Positions 1-6,615 of a stretch of DNA of 8,690 nt are shown one piece after another. Made by a program: the position numbers and the translations under genes. How positions within the stretch are numbered: the first letter of the stretch is position 1; the number at the start of each line of letters is the position of its first letter. Below the pieces are notes generated by a model, which made no database searches, was not told the DNA's origin, and saw only the letters and a program-made list of their open reading frames with translations. Source of the DNA: JACRDV01 sp024860865 [NCBI: Methanobacteriota archaeon] (GTDB lineage: Archaea; JACRDV01); contig JACRDV010000054.1 in NCBI GenBank assembly GCA_024860865.1, positions 1 through 8,690 of the forward strand, read 5' to 3'.

Positions 1-200
1 TAAATGAAGATTTAAGCGATTATATCTGCAAATTTGCTTATGGAAAAGAGCAGGCAACATTTGTTTGTGAAAGTACACTTGTTCCAGGGAAAGTAATAGA
101 AAGTGGTTTAGGGCATCCTGCCTTTACTAAAGTACTCGAAGAATATCTAAGAAGTAAGGGAGCAAAAATAATAATTTTAACTGAAGAAGAAAAGACTTAA
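1..200 (+). CDS. Small protein of unknown function, copy 1 (5' end outside the window)
   Basis: The reading frame is open from the window edge (first whole codon at 3) to TAA at 198-200 and gives about 65 C-terminal residues. It is a paralogue of the complete gene at 260-499. Both carry the stretch KFAYGKEQATFVCESTLVPG with two cysteines, and both end in a charged tail after a short hydrophobic strand (AKIIILTEEE here). I do not recognise the family. The protein is small and soluble, with no membrane segment or signal peptide in the visible part. Bases 1-85 are identical to bases 300-384, while the remaining 115 bases differ at 29 positions without any indel. The intact frame in both copies argues that both are functional genes. 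The N-terminus is not visible. Confidence 0.75.
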   Translation, partial: NEDLSDYICKFAYGKEQATFVCESTLVPGKVIESGLGHPAFTKVLEEYLRSKGAKIIILTEEEKT

Positions 201-259
201 TTTTAGCAAAATTTACATTTCTTTAACCATGTTAAACAATTTATTAAAGAGAGACCAAC

Positions 260-499
260 ATGGCCAATAAAAAAGATAACCAAACTAGAAATCTCAAAAT
301 AAATGAAGATTTAAGCGATTATATCTGCAAATTTGCTTATGGAAAAGAGCAGGCAACATTTGTTTGTGAAAGTACACTTGTTCCGGGGAAAGTTATAGAT
401 AGCAACTTAGGTCAACCTACTTTTGTTAAAGTTATCGAAGAAGATTTAAGAAAAAGAGGCGCAAAGATAGTCATTCTAACTGAAAAAGAAAAGGCCTAA
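260..499 (+). CDS. Small protein of unknown function, copy 2 (complete, 79 aa)
   Basis: A complete 79-residue protein starts at ATG 260, preceded by a weak purine-rich GAGAG at 249-253. The N-terminal 16 residues are polar and lysine/asparagine-rich. After them comes the core shared with copy 1: LKINEDLSDYICKFAYGKE, then the VCESTLVPGKVI segment, then FVKVIEEDLRKRGAKIVILTE. This suggests an alternation of helix and strand in a compact soluble domain, with cysteines at residues 23 and 36. No metal-knuckle spacing, nucleotide-binding loop or membrane helix is visible. I cannot assign a family or a function. The gene lies 59 nt after copy 1 on the same strand and 85-91 nt before hisB, which has its own TATA box, so the pair may form a separate transcription unit. 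Confidence 0.75.
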   Translation: MANKKDNQTRNLKINEDLSDYICKFAYGKEQATFVCESTLVPGKVIDSNLGQPTFVKVIEEDLRKRGAKIVILTEKEKA

Positions 500-528
500 G
501 TTTACCATTTACCACATCTTAAACTGTA

Positions 529-536
529 TTATAAAT
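529..536 (+). promoter_or_regulatory. Probable TATA box for hisB
   Basis: TTATAAAT matches the archaeal TATA-box pattern. It would place transcription start near 555-560 and leave a leader of about 30 nt containing the GGTG site at 582-585. No mapped start supports it. Confidence 0.45.
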
Positions 537-581
537 TCTAAATAATGATAATTATTTATCCTTCAAGTATTATTTTTTCTT

Positions 582-585
582 GGTG
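582..585 (+). promoter_or_regulatory. Shine-Dalgarno site GGTG that decides the hisB start
   Basis: GGTG stands 5 nt before TTG 591. The same GTG-to-start distance of 5 nt is seen before metG (ATG, minus strand), argC and argJ. The GTG at 585 that could be taken as the start is therefore better read as the last three bases of the ribosome-binding site. Confidence 0.55.
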
Positions 586-590
586 TGAAT

Positions 591-1169
591 TTGCGCACGG
601 CTAGTGTTGAAAGAAAAACTAAAGAAACTGAAATTAAAATTAATCTCCATTTAGATGGGCAAGGTAAAACTCAAATTAAAACCGGAGTTAATTTTTTAGA
701 TCACATGTTAGAGTCTTTTGCTAAACATGGAATTTTTGACTTAAATGTCGAGGCCAAAGAAGTAACCAGCCAACATCACTTAGTTGAGGATATAGCAATA
801 GCCTTTGGGCAAGCCTTTGATAAAGCGCTTGGCGATCGATCTGACATAAATCGATTTGGGCATGCTATTATTCCGATGGATGACGCGTTAGTTGTGCTTG
901 CAGTAGATATAGGTGGCAGGAGTCATGTGATATACGATGTACCTTTAGAGAGTGAAAAAATTGATGACTTAGAAGCTAATTTAGTTTCTCACTTTATTGA
1001 ATCATTTGCAGCACAAATTAAAGCAAACATTCATGTTAGCCTAATCTATGGCGAGAAAGACCACCACATAGTTGAAGCATTGTTCAAAGCGCTTGGCCAA
1101 GCTCTTGAAATGGCAACTAGGATTAATCCACGAAAAAAAGGAATTCCAAGCACAAAAGAGATAATCTAA
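591..1169 (+). CDS. hisB: Imidazoleglycerol-phosphate dehydratase (HisB)
   Basis: HisB removes water from imidazole glycerol phosphate to give imidazole acetol phosphate, a late step of histidine biosynthesis. The cytosolic enzyme is a manganese-dependent oligomer. Starting at TTG 591 it has 192 residues, the usual monofunctional length, and begins MRTASVERKTKET, which fits the family N-terminus; GTG 585 would only add two residues. Metal and catalytic motifs are present in both repeats of the fold: LDHM (His38) and KHG (His46), HHLVED (His62, His63, Glu66), FGH (His91), SHF (His134), and EKDHHIVEALFKAL (His158, His159, Glu162). The C-terminus IPSTKEII resembles the usual family ending. No other his gene is in the window, so it stands alone here. 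It converges with metG, with 4 nt between the stop codons. Confidence 0.96.
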   Translation: MRTASVERKTKETEIKINLHLDGQGKTQIKTGVNFLDHMLESFAKHGIFDLNVEAKEVTSQHHLVEDIAIAFGQAFDKALGDRSDINRFGHAIIPMDDALVVLAVDIGGRSHVIYDVPLESEKIDDLEANLVSHFIESFAAQIKANIHVSLIYGEKDHHIVEALFKALGQALEMATRINPRKKGIPSTKEII

Positions 1170-1173
1170 TTTT

Positions 1174-2850
1174 TCATTGTGCTCTTTCTAATTTTTCACG
1201 CATTTTTCTGATTGAAGTTTCGTCAACTTTATTAAATAATATTGTCGGCTCCATTATTTTATGTCCCGAAGGAATTTGATTTAGCGCTTCTTCCCAGGTT
1301 TGCTCATGAATACTTCCAGGTTGATTTAATAGGCTCCATATTTTTTCCGCTGTAAATGGAAGAAAGGGCTCTAACAAAATAGCAAGTGCCTTAGTTATTT
1401 GTATAGAAACGAAAAGAGCATTAGCCGCTATCTCCGGGTTAGTTTTGATAGTTTTCCACGGTTCTTTATCATTTATGTATTTATTCCCAACTCGCGCTAT
1501 TTCAAGCACGGTTGAAAGTGCAGCCTGAAGTTTAAATTTTTCTATGTTAGATGCAACTTCCTTTTGTTTAGTTTTAATTAACTCTAAGACTTGTCTATCA
1601 TAATCATCAAATTCACTTGGTTTAGGCACGGTTGCATTAAAATAGCGGTAGATAAACACTAGCGTTCTGTGCAGGAAATTTCCTATTGTATCATTTAAAT
1701 CTGAATTTACTTTTTCAATAAATGTTTGCCATGTAAAACTAGCATCTTTAGTTTCTGGTCTAATAGAAATCAAAACATATCTCCAATAATCAGTTGGAAA
1801 CATATCTAATGCTTCATCAATCCAGACCCCAATTCTCCGGCTTTTTGAGAATTTTTGTCCTTGAATCATTAAGAATTCAGTAGAATTTACAGCCCAAGGC
1901 AAAACATAGCCTTTTTTAGCAGCCATCAATAAAGCAGGGAATATCAGGGTATGGAATGGTATGTTATCCTTCGCTATGAAATATAGCGTTCTAGTTGAGC
2001 TATCTAACCAACGTTCTTTCCACTTGTCCAACCTACCTTTATTTTGGAAATACTCCACAGTCGCTGAAATGTACCCCAACACAGCTTCCATCCAAACATA
2101 AATGGTTTTGTCTTCAGCACCTGGAAATGGTGCAGGGATACCCCACGCACTATCGCGAGTTAGTGAGCGCGGCCTTAATCCCTCTTTTATCAAGTTTAAG
2201 CTGAAATTTATTGCATTTTCAGATAAGTTCTCATTTTGAACAATATAGTTGTATAATTCTTCAGAAAATTTAGGCAAATCAAAGTACCAATGTTTTGTTA
2301 CTTTCGGTATAGGTGTAGTTCGACAGATTACACAATATGGAGTTATTAATTTGACAGCTTCTAAAAGACGCCCGCATTCATCACATTGATCCCCGCGCGC
2401 TTCTTCATATCCACAATGTGGGCACTTACCTTCTACAAATCTATCCGGTAAAAATCGATTGCATTTTGGGCAGAAAAATAACTCAGTATCTTCAGTGAAT
2501 ATATATCCATTTTTTTGGACTTCTAGATAAAATTCTCGTACAAACTTCTTATGAATTTCATTTTCTGTGCGAGTATAATTGTCGAAGGATATTCCCCATT
2601 TTTGAATAAGTTCTTTGACTTTTTTGTGATTCTTATCTGTCAGTGCTTTAGGGTCCATTCCTTGTCTTACAGCTTCAACTTCAATAGGGGTTCCGTGTTC
2701 ATCCGACCCGCTTACGAATACTATGTCTTCCCCTTTTAACCGCAAGTACCTCGCAACTATATCTGCTGATAACATCGAACCAATCATAGTTCCTAGGTGT
2801 GGCATATAGTTAATATACGGCCAAGCCGCTGTGACTACCCATTTTACCAT
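1174..2850 (-). CDS. metG: Methionyl-tRNA synthetase, catalytic subunit (MetRS alpha)
   Basis: This class I synthetase charges tRNA-Met with methionine. It has 558 residues and starts at ATG (2850-2848), with GTG 5 nt upstream on the minus strand as a Shine-Dalgarno site. Domain order is clear: Rossmann half with the HIGH-type motif PHLGT (residues 17-21) and SGSDEHGTP (47-55); a zinc-knuckle insertion with four CxxC pairs (Cys127/130, 143/146, 156/159, 173/176); the methionine-pocket segment YVWMEAVLGYISAT (251-264); KDNIPFH (294-300); the KMSKS-type loop KFSKS (333-337); and a helical anticodon-binding region to the end. It lacks the C-terminal OB-fold tRNA-binding domain found in many bacterial enzymes, which is encoded separately at 3070-3453. 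In the pocket, the proline common in many MetRS after the WxxA segment is Val257; related enzymes have this change too, so activity is not in doubt. Confidence 0.97.
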   Translation of the reverse strand: MVKWVVTAAWPYINYMPHLGTMIGSMLSADIVARYLRLKGEDIVFVSGSDEHGTPIEVEAVRQGMDPKALTDKNHKKVKELIQKWGISFDNYTRTENEIHKKFVREFYLEVQKNGYIFTEDTELFFCPKCNRFLPDRFVEGKCPHCGYEEARGDQCDECGRLLEAVKLITPYCVICRTTPIPKVTKHWYFDLPKFSEELYNYIVQNENLSENAINFSLNLIKEGLRPRSLTRDSAWGIPAPFPGAEDKTIYVWMEAVLGYISATVEYFQNKGRLDKWKERWLDSSTRTLYFIAKDNIPFHTLIFPALLMAAKKGYVLPWAVNSTEFLMIQGQKFSKSRRIGVWIDEALDMFPTDYWRYVLISIRPETKDASFTWQTFIEKVNSDLNDTIGNFLHRTLVFIYRYFNATVPKPSEFDDYDRQVLELIKTKQKEVASNIEKFKLQAALSTVLEIARVGNKYINDKEPWKTIKTNPEIAANALFVSIQITKALAILLEPFLPFTAEKIWSLLNQPGSIHEQTWEEALNQIPSGHKIMEPTILFNKVDETSIRKMREKLERAQ

Positions 2851-2920
2851 TTTCTCACTTTTCTGTTTTTAGTTTAAACTACTCTACTTACTTTTGTGAC
2901 ATAATCGTGATAATTCTTAG

Positions 2921-2935
2921 ATAAACATAAATAAA
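2921..2935 (-). promoter_or_regulatory. Possible TATA element for metG
   Basis: On the minus strand this reads TTTATTTATGTTTAT, which would place transcription start near 2905 and leave a leader of about 55 nt with room for the Shine-Dalgarno site. The closer TTTAAA near 2873-2878 would put the start almost at the ATG and is less consistent with that site. The region is AT-rich, so the call is weak. Confidence 0.25.
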
Positions 2936-3018
2936 TTGCTCTATTTTACCTTTTCAGGCAGAGATTGACCGAAAGTATTATTGAGATACAAGTTAATCAA
3001 TTTAGATAAATTTAGATG

Positions 3019-3030
3019 TTTAAAATAAAG
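3019..3030 (+). promoter_or_regulatory. Possible TATA element for the MetRS beta / arg operon
   Basis: TTTAAAATAAAG lies about 45 nt before TTG 3070 and would give a transcription start near 3050. It is the best TATA-like match in the divergent 219-bp spacer (2851-3069), which otherwise shows no gene. No operator is obvious. Confidence 0.3.
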
Positions 3031-3069
3031 CGCTAAAGCATTAATGAAATAAAGCTTTTATTTTCTAAT

Positions 3070-3453
3070 TTGATAGAGAGTTGTTTAAAAAGAATTAAAG
3101 AGCTAATTAAATTGCAACAGCAAAAAACTGAGATCGCTTCGATACAGGATTTTGAAAAACTTGATATTAGAGTAGGACAAATCCAAATGGCCGAGGCAGT
3201 TAAAGGCTCAACTAAACTCTTGCGGTTAGAGATAAATATCGGAGAAAAAACTATCCAAACAGTGGCAGGAATTGCTGCTGCTTATAATAAAGAGGAACTT
3301 TTTAATAAAAAAGTAGCTGTCCTGACCAATCTTCAACCAACAGAGATATTTGGAGTTCTTTCTGAATGTATGGTTTTAGCAGCAATCGAAGATAAAAATA
3401 TAGTTTTGTTAGTTCCAGACAAAAACGTCAAAATAGGAGCTAAGATTAGATAA
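3070..3453 (+). CDS. Stand-alone C-terminal tRNA-binding subunit of methionyl-tRNA synthetase (MetRS beta, Trbp111-like)
   Basis: The protein is an OB-fold tRNA-binding domain homologous to the C-terminal dimerisation domain of bacterial MetRS and to Trbp111. It probably dimerises and increases tRNA affinity of the catalytic subunit encoded divergently at 1174-2850. The family pattern starts at residue 27 (DFEKLDIRVGQI), followed by STKLLRLEINIG, the TVAGIAAAY turn, KKVAVLTNLQPTEIFGV and SECMVLAA, where most relatives have Gly instead of this Cys. Length is 127 residues from TTG 3070. The first 20 residues look like a charged helix and the start is uncertain: TTG 3112 would give 113 residues, closer to other stand-alone versions, and neither site has a strong Shine-Dalgarno sequence. 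An in-frame TAA at 3034-3036 limits any longer start. argC begins 20 nt downstream, so co-transcription with the arg genes is likely. Confidence 0.88.
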   Translation: MIESCLKRIKELIKLQQQKTEIASIQDFEKLDIRVGQIQMAEAVKGSTKLLRLEINIGEKTIQTVAGIAAAYNKEELFNKKVAVLTNLQPTEIFGVLSECMVLAAIEDKNIVLLVPDKNVKIGAKIR

Positions 3454-3473
3454 TTAGAATTTTTGGTGTAATT

Positions 3474-4496
3474 ATGAAAACGAGAGTTGCAGTTATTGGT
3501 GCAACCGGTTATACTGGCGGAGAGCTTCTTAGATTTTTAGTTATCCATCCTAAAGTAGAAATAAGAGCGATTACTTCTCGCGAGCCGAGTAAATTAATTT
3601 ATGATGTTCATCCTGCTTTGCGAGGATTTAGTAACATAAAATTCGAAAATATTTCCCCTAAAGAAGTTTCCGAGCGCGTAGAATTTGTGTTCGTTGCAAC
3701 TCCACACGGAGTTTCCATGGAAGTAGTTCCAGATTTAATTAGCAACGGGGTTCGAGTGGTTGATTTGAGCGCAGATTATAGACTTGATGACGTTTCAATT
3801 TTCGAGAGAACGTATGGAATAAAACATAAAAATCCAACCTATAAAGCAGTTTACGGCTTACCAGAACTCCATAGAGATGAAATTAGAAAGGCAAAGTTAG
3901 TGGCAAATCCAGGATGTTTCCCAACTGGAGCAATTTTAGCTGCTGCACCAGCAGTTGAAGCTGGGATTGTTGAGCATGTAATATTCGATTCTAAAACAGG
4001 GAGTTCGGGGGCAGGACGCACTCCTTCTGAATTTACTCACCACCCAGAGTTAGATGAGAATGTGAAAGCATACAAAGTGGCTACTCACCGGCATGCTCCA
4101 GAAATGGAACAGGAGCTAAATAAGCTTGGAAAAGTGAAGGTTTCCTTTACTCCACATTTAGTTCCAGTTATTAGGGGAATTCTAACAACATCTCATTTAC
4201 TTTTGAGCAAAGAAATTTCTAGTCAAGATCTACAGAAAATGTACTTTGATTATTATAGGGATGAACCATTCGTCAGAGTGCTCAATTTTAAAGAGCTGCC
4301 CTCACTAAGCTCGGTAAAAGGCTCGAATTTCTGCGATATTGGTTGCTTTGAAATCGATACTACTGGCAGAGCCATTGTAATTTCAGCAATTGATAACCTT
4401 GTAAAGGGAGCCTCAGGGCAAGCTATACAAAATATGAACATAATGTTAGGCTTTGATGAAACACTTGGACTAATGTTACCTGGTCTCCGGCCGTGA
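3474..4496 (+). CDS. argC: N-acetyl-gamma-glutamyl-phosphate reductase (ArgC)
   Basis: ArgC reduces N-acetylglutamyl 5-phosphate with NADPH to N-acetylglutamate 5-semialdehyde, the third step to ornithine. The 340-residue protein has the N-terminal dinucleotide-binding loop GATGYTGGELL (residues 9-19), the catalytic cysteine in NPGCFPTGA (Cys148), the SSGAGRTPSEFTHHPE loop (177-192) and the HRHAPEMEQEL segment (205-215) carrying the conserved catalytic histidine. Start ATG 3474 has GGTG 5 nt upstream. The stop is 4 nt before argJ, and argB follows, which supports the acetylated arginine route. The related LysY enzymes act on LysW-bound substrates and share much of this pattern; the adjacent argJ, which a LysW pathway would not need, argues for ArgC. 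Confidence 0.95.
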   Translation: MKTRVAVIGATGYTGGELLRFLVIHPKVEIRAITSREPSKLIYDVHPALRGFSNIKFENISPKEVSERVEFVFVATPHGVSMEVVPDLISNGVRVVDLSADYRLDDVSIFERTYGIKHKNPTYKAVYGLPELHRDEIRKAKLVANPGCFPTGAILAAAPAVEAGIVEHVIFDSKTGSSGAGRTPSEFTHHPELDENVKAYKVATHRHAPEMEQELNKLGKVKVSFTPHLVPVIRGILTTSHLLLSKEISSQDLQKMYFDYYRDEPFVRVLNFKELPSLSSVKGSNFCDIGCFEIDTTGRAIVISAIDNLVKGASGQAIQNMNIMLGFDETLGLMLPGLRP

Positions 4497-4500
4497 TATT

Positions 4501-5724
4501 ATGGAGGTAATAAGCGGTGGAATAGTTGCAACTGCCGGAATTAAGGCAGCCGGAATTAAAACAGATAAAATTGGAGTTGCAATTATTACTAACGAAGGTG
4601 GGCCAGCAACAGCAGTTGGAGCTTTTACTACAAACAAAGTGAAAGCAGCACCAGTTGAAGTTACAGCAAAAAAGATTAGAAAAGGAAAAATTTCAGCAAT
4701 TGTTGCAAACTCTGGTTGTGCAAATGCTTTTACTGGTGAACTCGGTCTAAAGAATGCTCACAAAATGGCAGAAATTTTAGCGAGAGAATTAAATCTAAAT
4801 GCTGAAGAAATTGCAGTTGCATCAACAGGCATAATTGGCAGACAACTTCCATTAGATACAATTGAAGAAAAAATTAAAATTCTATCAAAACAATTGAGTT
4901 CAACTCCTGAAGCTAGTCTAAATGCTGCAAAAGCAATTATGACTACTGATAAATTTCCAAAGGAAATCGCTGTTAAAACAGTTCTTGAGGATGGAACTGA
5001 AATCCACATTGGCGGGATTGCAAAAGGCGCAGGGATGATTGGCCCCAGGTTAAAGACGGCTACTATGCTCTGTTTTTTAACAACTGATGCAGCAATTTCT
5101 AGAGCAGCTCTCAAGCGATCTCTTCAAGAGGCACTTGGTCAAAGCCTGAATATGGCAGTAGTTGAGGGCGATTTAAGTACAAATGATGCTGTTTTGTTGC
5201 TCGCAAATGGTAGAGCTAAAAATCAAATGATTAAAGTGCGAAGCGAAAAATTCCAGGAAGCTTTAAACTATGTCACACAAGAGATTGCTAAAATGATAAT
5301 TAAGAATGCGGAAGGGGCAACGAAATTTATTGAAGTGCAGGTTTTGAATGCAAGAACGAAGATCGATGCAAAGAAAATTGCGCTTGCTATAGTTGGGTCA
5401 CCATTAGTTAAAGCTGCTTTTTTTGGAGAAGATCCAAACTGGGGTAGAATTGCAGCAGCTGCTGGAAGTGTAAGCGCAGCCATGATTCCTGAAAAACTTT
5501 CGATTACATATGAAAATTCTAAGGGGCAGATCGCAAAAGCGGTAGAAAAAGGAAAAATAATTGTTAACGAAGGGACCAGGGAGCTTTTACTAGCAAGAGA
5601 ATTGTTGAAAGATAAAGAACTAAAAGTATTGGTTGATTTAGGCATTGGTAAATCCAAAGCAATTGCTTGGGGCTGTGATTTAAGTTACGATTACATAAAA
5701 GCTAATGCTGTTTTCACTACTTAG
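4501..5724 (+). CDS. argJ: Glutamate N-acetyltransferase / ornithine acetyltransferase (ArgJ)
   Basis: ArgJ transfers the acetyl group from N-acetylornithine to glutamate, closing the acetyl cycle and releasing ornithine; some family members also use acetyl-CoA. The precursor normally cuts itself before a threonine into two chains. The 407-residue protein has GGPATAVGAFTTNKVKAAP (residues 33-51), NSGCANAFTG (70-79), the self-cleavage motif ATML (predicted cut Ala187-Thr188, with Thr188 as nucleophile), NAEGATKFIEV (269-279), FFGEDPNWGRIAAAAG (307-322) and an intact C-terminus with CDLSYDYIKANA. Compared with the common KGxGMIxPxMATML pattern, this protein has about two extra residues between the Pro and ATML (PRLKTATML). 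Start ATG 4501 lies 4 nt after the argC stop, with GTG 5 nt upstream. Whether it is mono- or bifunctional cannot be told from sequence. Confidence 0.95.
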   Translation: MEVISGGIVATAGIKAAGIKTDKIGVAIITNEGGPATAVGAFTTNKVKAAPVEVTAKKIRKGKISAIVANSGCANAFTGELGLKNAHKMAEILARELNLNAEEIAVASTGIIGRQLPLDTIEEKIKILSKQLSSTPEASLNAAKAIMTTDKFPKEIAVKTVLEDGTEIHIGGIAKGAGMIGPRLKTATMLCFLTTDAAISRAALKRSLQEALGQSLNMAVVEGDLSTNDAVLLLANGRAKNQMIKVRSEKFQEALNYVTQEIAKMIIKNAEGATKFIEVQVLNARTKIDAKKIALAIVGSPLVKAAFFGEDPNWGRIAAAAGSVSAAMIPEKLSITYENSKGQIAKAVEKGKIIVNEGTRELLLARELLKDKELKVLVDLGIGKSKAIAWGCDLSYDYIKANAVFTT

Positions 5725-5728
5725 GTGG
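5724..5728 (+). promoter_or_regulatory. Shine-Dalgarno site GGTGG that decides the argB start
   Basis: GGTGG overlaps the last base of the argJ stop codon and ends 5 nt before TTG 5734. As at hisB, the GTG inside it (5725) could be taken as a start, but its position matches the ribosome-binding site of the other operon genes. Confidence 0.45.
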
Positions 5729-5733
5729 AGAAT

Positions 5734-6615
5734 TTGTCTGTTACTTTAATTAAACCCGTAATTTTTCCGACTGAAATGCTGCGCGAAAGATTTGTTGTGA
5801 TTAAAATAGGCGGTCATGCATTAGAAAAAAAAGAAGCTAGAGAGTGGGTGGCGCAGGATGTTATTCTACTTAGAGTTAGAGGACTCAAACCTGTAATTGT
5901 ACATGGAGGTGGCCCTGAAATTTCCGATATTATGAAAAAACTCGGAAAAGAACCCACTTTTGTTGAAGGGTTAAGGGTCACGGATGAAGAAACAATGGAT
6001 TTAGTTGAGATGACTCTAATTGGAAAAGTTAATACAGAGATAGTGAGCGCAATCCAGAAATTTGGTGGCAAAGCTGTTGGGCTCTCTGGTAAAGATGCAG
6101 CTATGCTTCGATCTAGCAGACAACCTCCAAAAAGTATTGTGACAGAGAGCGGCGAGGAAAAAGTAGTTGATCTAGGTTTAGTCGGAGAAATTGAAGAAAT
6201 AAATACATCAATAATTGAAGTTTTATGTAACCACGGTTATATTCCAGTTGTTGCTCCAATTGGGATTAACAGCGAGGGTAAAAGCCTTAACATTAATGCA
6301 GATATTGCTGCAGGTGAAATCGCAGCTGTATTAGAAGCAACTAAACTGATAATATTAACCGATGTTCCTGGAGTATTAAGAGACCTAAAGAATAGAGAAA
6401 GTTTAATCAGCGAGCTAACAATAACTGAAGCAAAAAATTTGATTAAGGAAGGAATTGCCGGAGCAGGGATGGTCCCTAAAATCGATGCTTGCATTAGAGC
6501 GCTTGAAGGCGGAGTTGAGAAAGCGCATATAGTCGATGGTAAAATACCACATGTAATCCTATCTGTATTTACTGAAAGGAGCATTGGAACAACTATCGTA
6601 CCTGAGGGAGTCTAG
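5734..6615 (+). CDS. argB: Acetylglutamate kinase (ArgB)
   Basis: ArgB phosphorylates N-acetylglutamate with ATP and is often the arginine-controlled step. From TTG 5734 the protein has 293 residues; GTG 5725 would add three. Amino-acid-kinase motifs are all present: VVIKIGGHAL (Lys24 for phosphate binding), VIVHGGGPE (55-63), FVEGLRVTDEE (76-86), GLSGKDA (116-122), NINADIAAGE (186-195), LILTDVPGVL-type strand (IILTDVPGVL, 206-215) and AGMVPKIDA with Lys249. The N-terminus ahead of VVIKIGG is about 20 residues; it may form the short helix linked to arginine-sensitive hexameric kinases, but this is not certain. Near the C-terminus, the Glu commonly seen just before the hydrophobic-Phe-Thr step is Ser277. 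ATG 5776 is a further possible start but lacks a Shine-Dalgarno site. The TAG overlaps the next start by one base. Confidence 0.95.
   Translation: MSVTLIKPVIFPTEMLRERFVVIKIGGHALEKKEAREWVAQDVILLRVRGLKPVIVHGGGPEISDIMKKLGKEPTFVEGLRVTDEETMDLVEMTLIGKVNTEIVSAIQKFGGKAVGLSGKDAAMLRSSRQPPKSIVTESGEEKVVDLGLVGEIEEINTSIIEVLCNHGYIPVVAPIGINSEGKSLNINADIAAGEIAAVLEATKLIILTDVPGVLRDLKNRESLISELTITEAKNLIKEGIAGAGMVPKIDACIRALEGGVEKAHIVDGKIPHVILSVFTERSIGTTIVPEGV

Larger units (their letters stand above)
1..499 (+). repeat. Tandem gene duplication with an identical 5' half
   Basis: Positions 1-85 match 300-384 base for base (offset 299). Immediately after that, 86-200 and 385-499 align without gaps but differ at 29 of 115 positions, including many third-codon positions. 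A sharp step from 100% to about 75% identity inside two coding copies fits gene conversion or a recent unequal crossover better than selection on the protein alone. The left limit of the identical block lies outside the window. Confidence 0.8.

Noticed and set aside
539-558. Inverted repeat TAAATAAT-GATA-ATTATTTA before hisB
   Set aside because: It is perfect over 8 bp but made only of A and T in a very AT-rich spacer, and hisB stands alone with no regulator nearby, so chance is a fair explanation.
1995-2204. 69-residue plus-strand frame inside metG
   Set aside because: Lies wholly opposite the conserved catalytic core of metG and has no similarity to known proteins.
2851-3069. Possible tRNA, C/D-box RNA or riboswitch in the metG spacer
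   Set aside because: I found no cloverleaf, no paired C and D boxes and no extended stem; the spacer looks like divergent promoters only.
4758-5114. 118-residue antisense open frame inside argJ
   Set aside because: It overlaps a strongly conserved gene, has Ser/Ile/Ala-rich composition typical of antisense readings, and shows no family pattern.
5268-5657. 129-residue antisense open frame inside argJ
   Set aside because: Same reasons; the length is explained by codon bias of the sense gene avoiding antisense stops.
6237-6584. 115-residue antisense open frame inside argB
   Set aside because: Antisense shadow of a conserved kinase with no recognisable motif and no start signal.
3474-6615. LysW-carrier (LysX/LysY/LysZ type) route for arginine or lysine
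   Set aside because: No LysW or ArgX-like gene is present, and argJ sits in the middle of the cluster, which fits the acetylated pathway.
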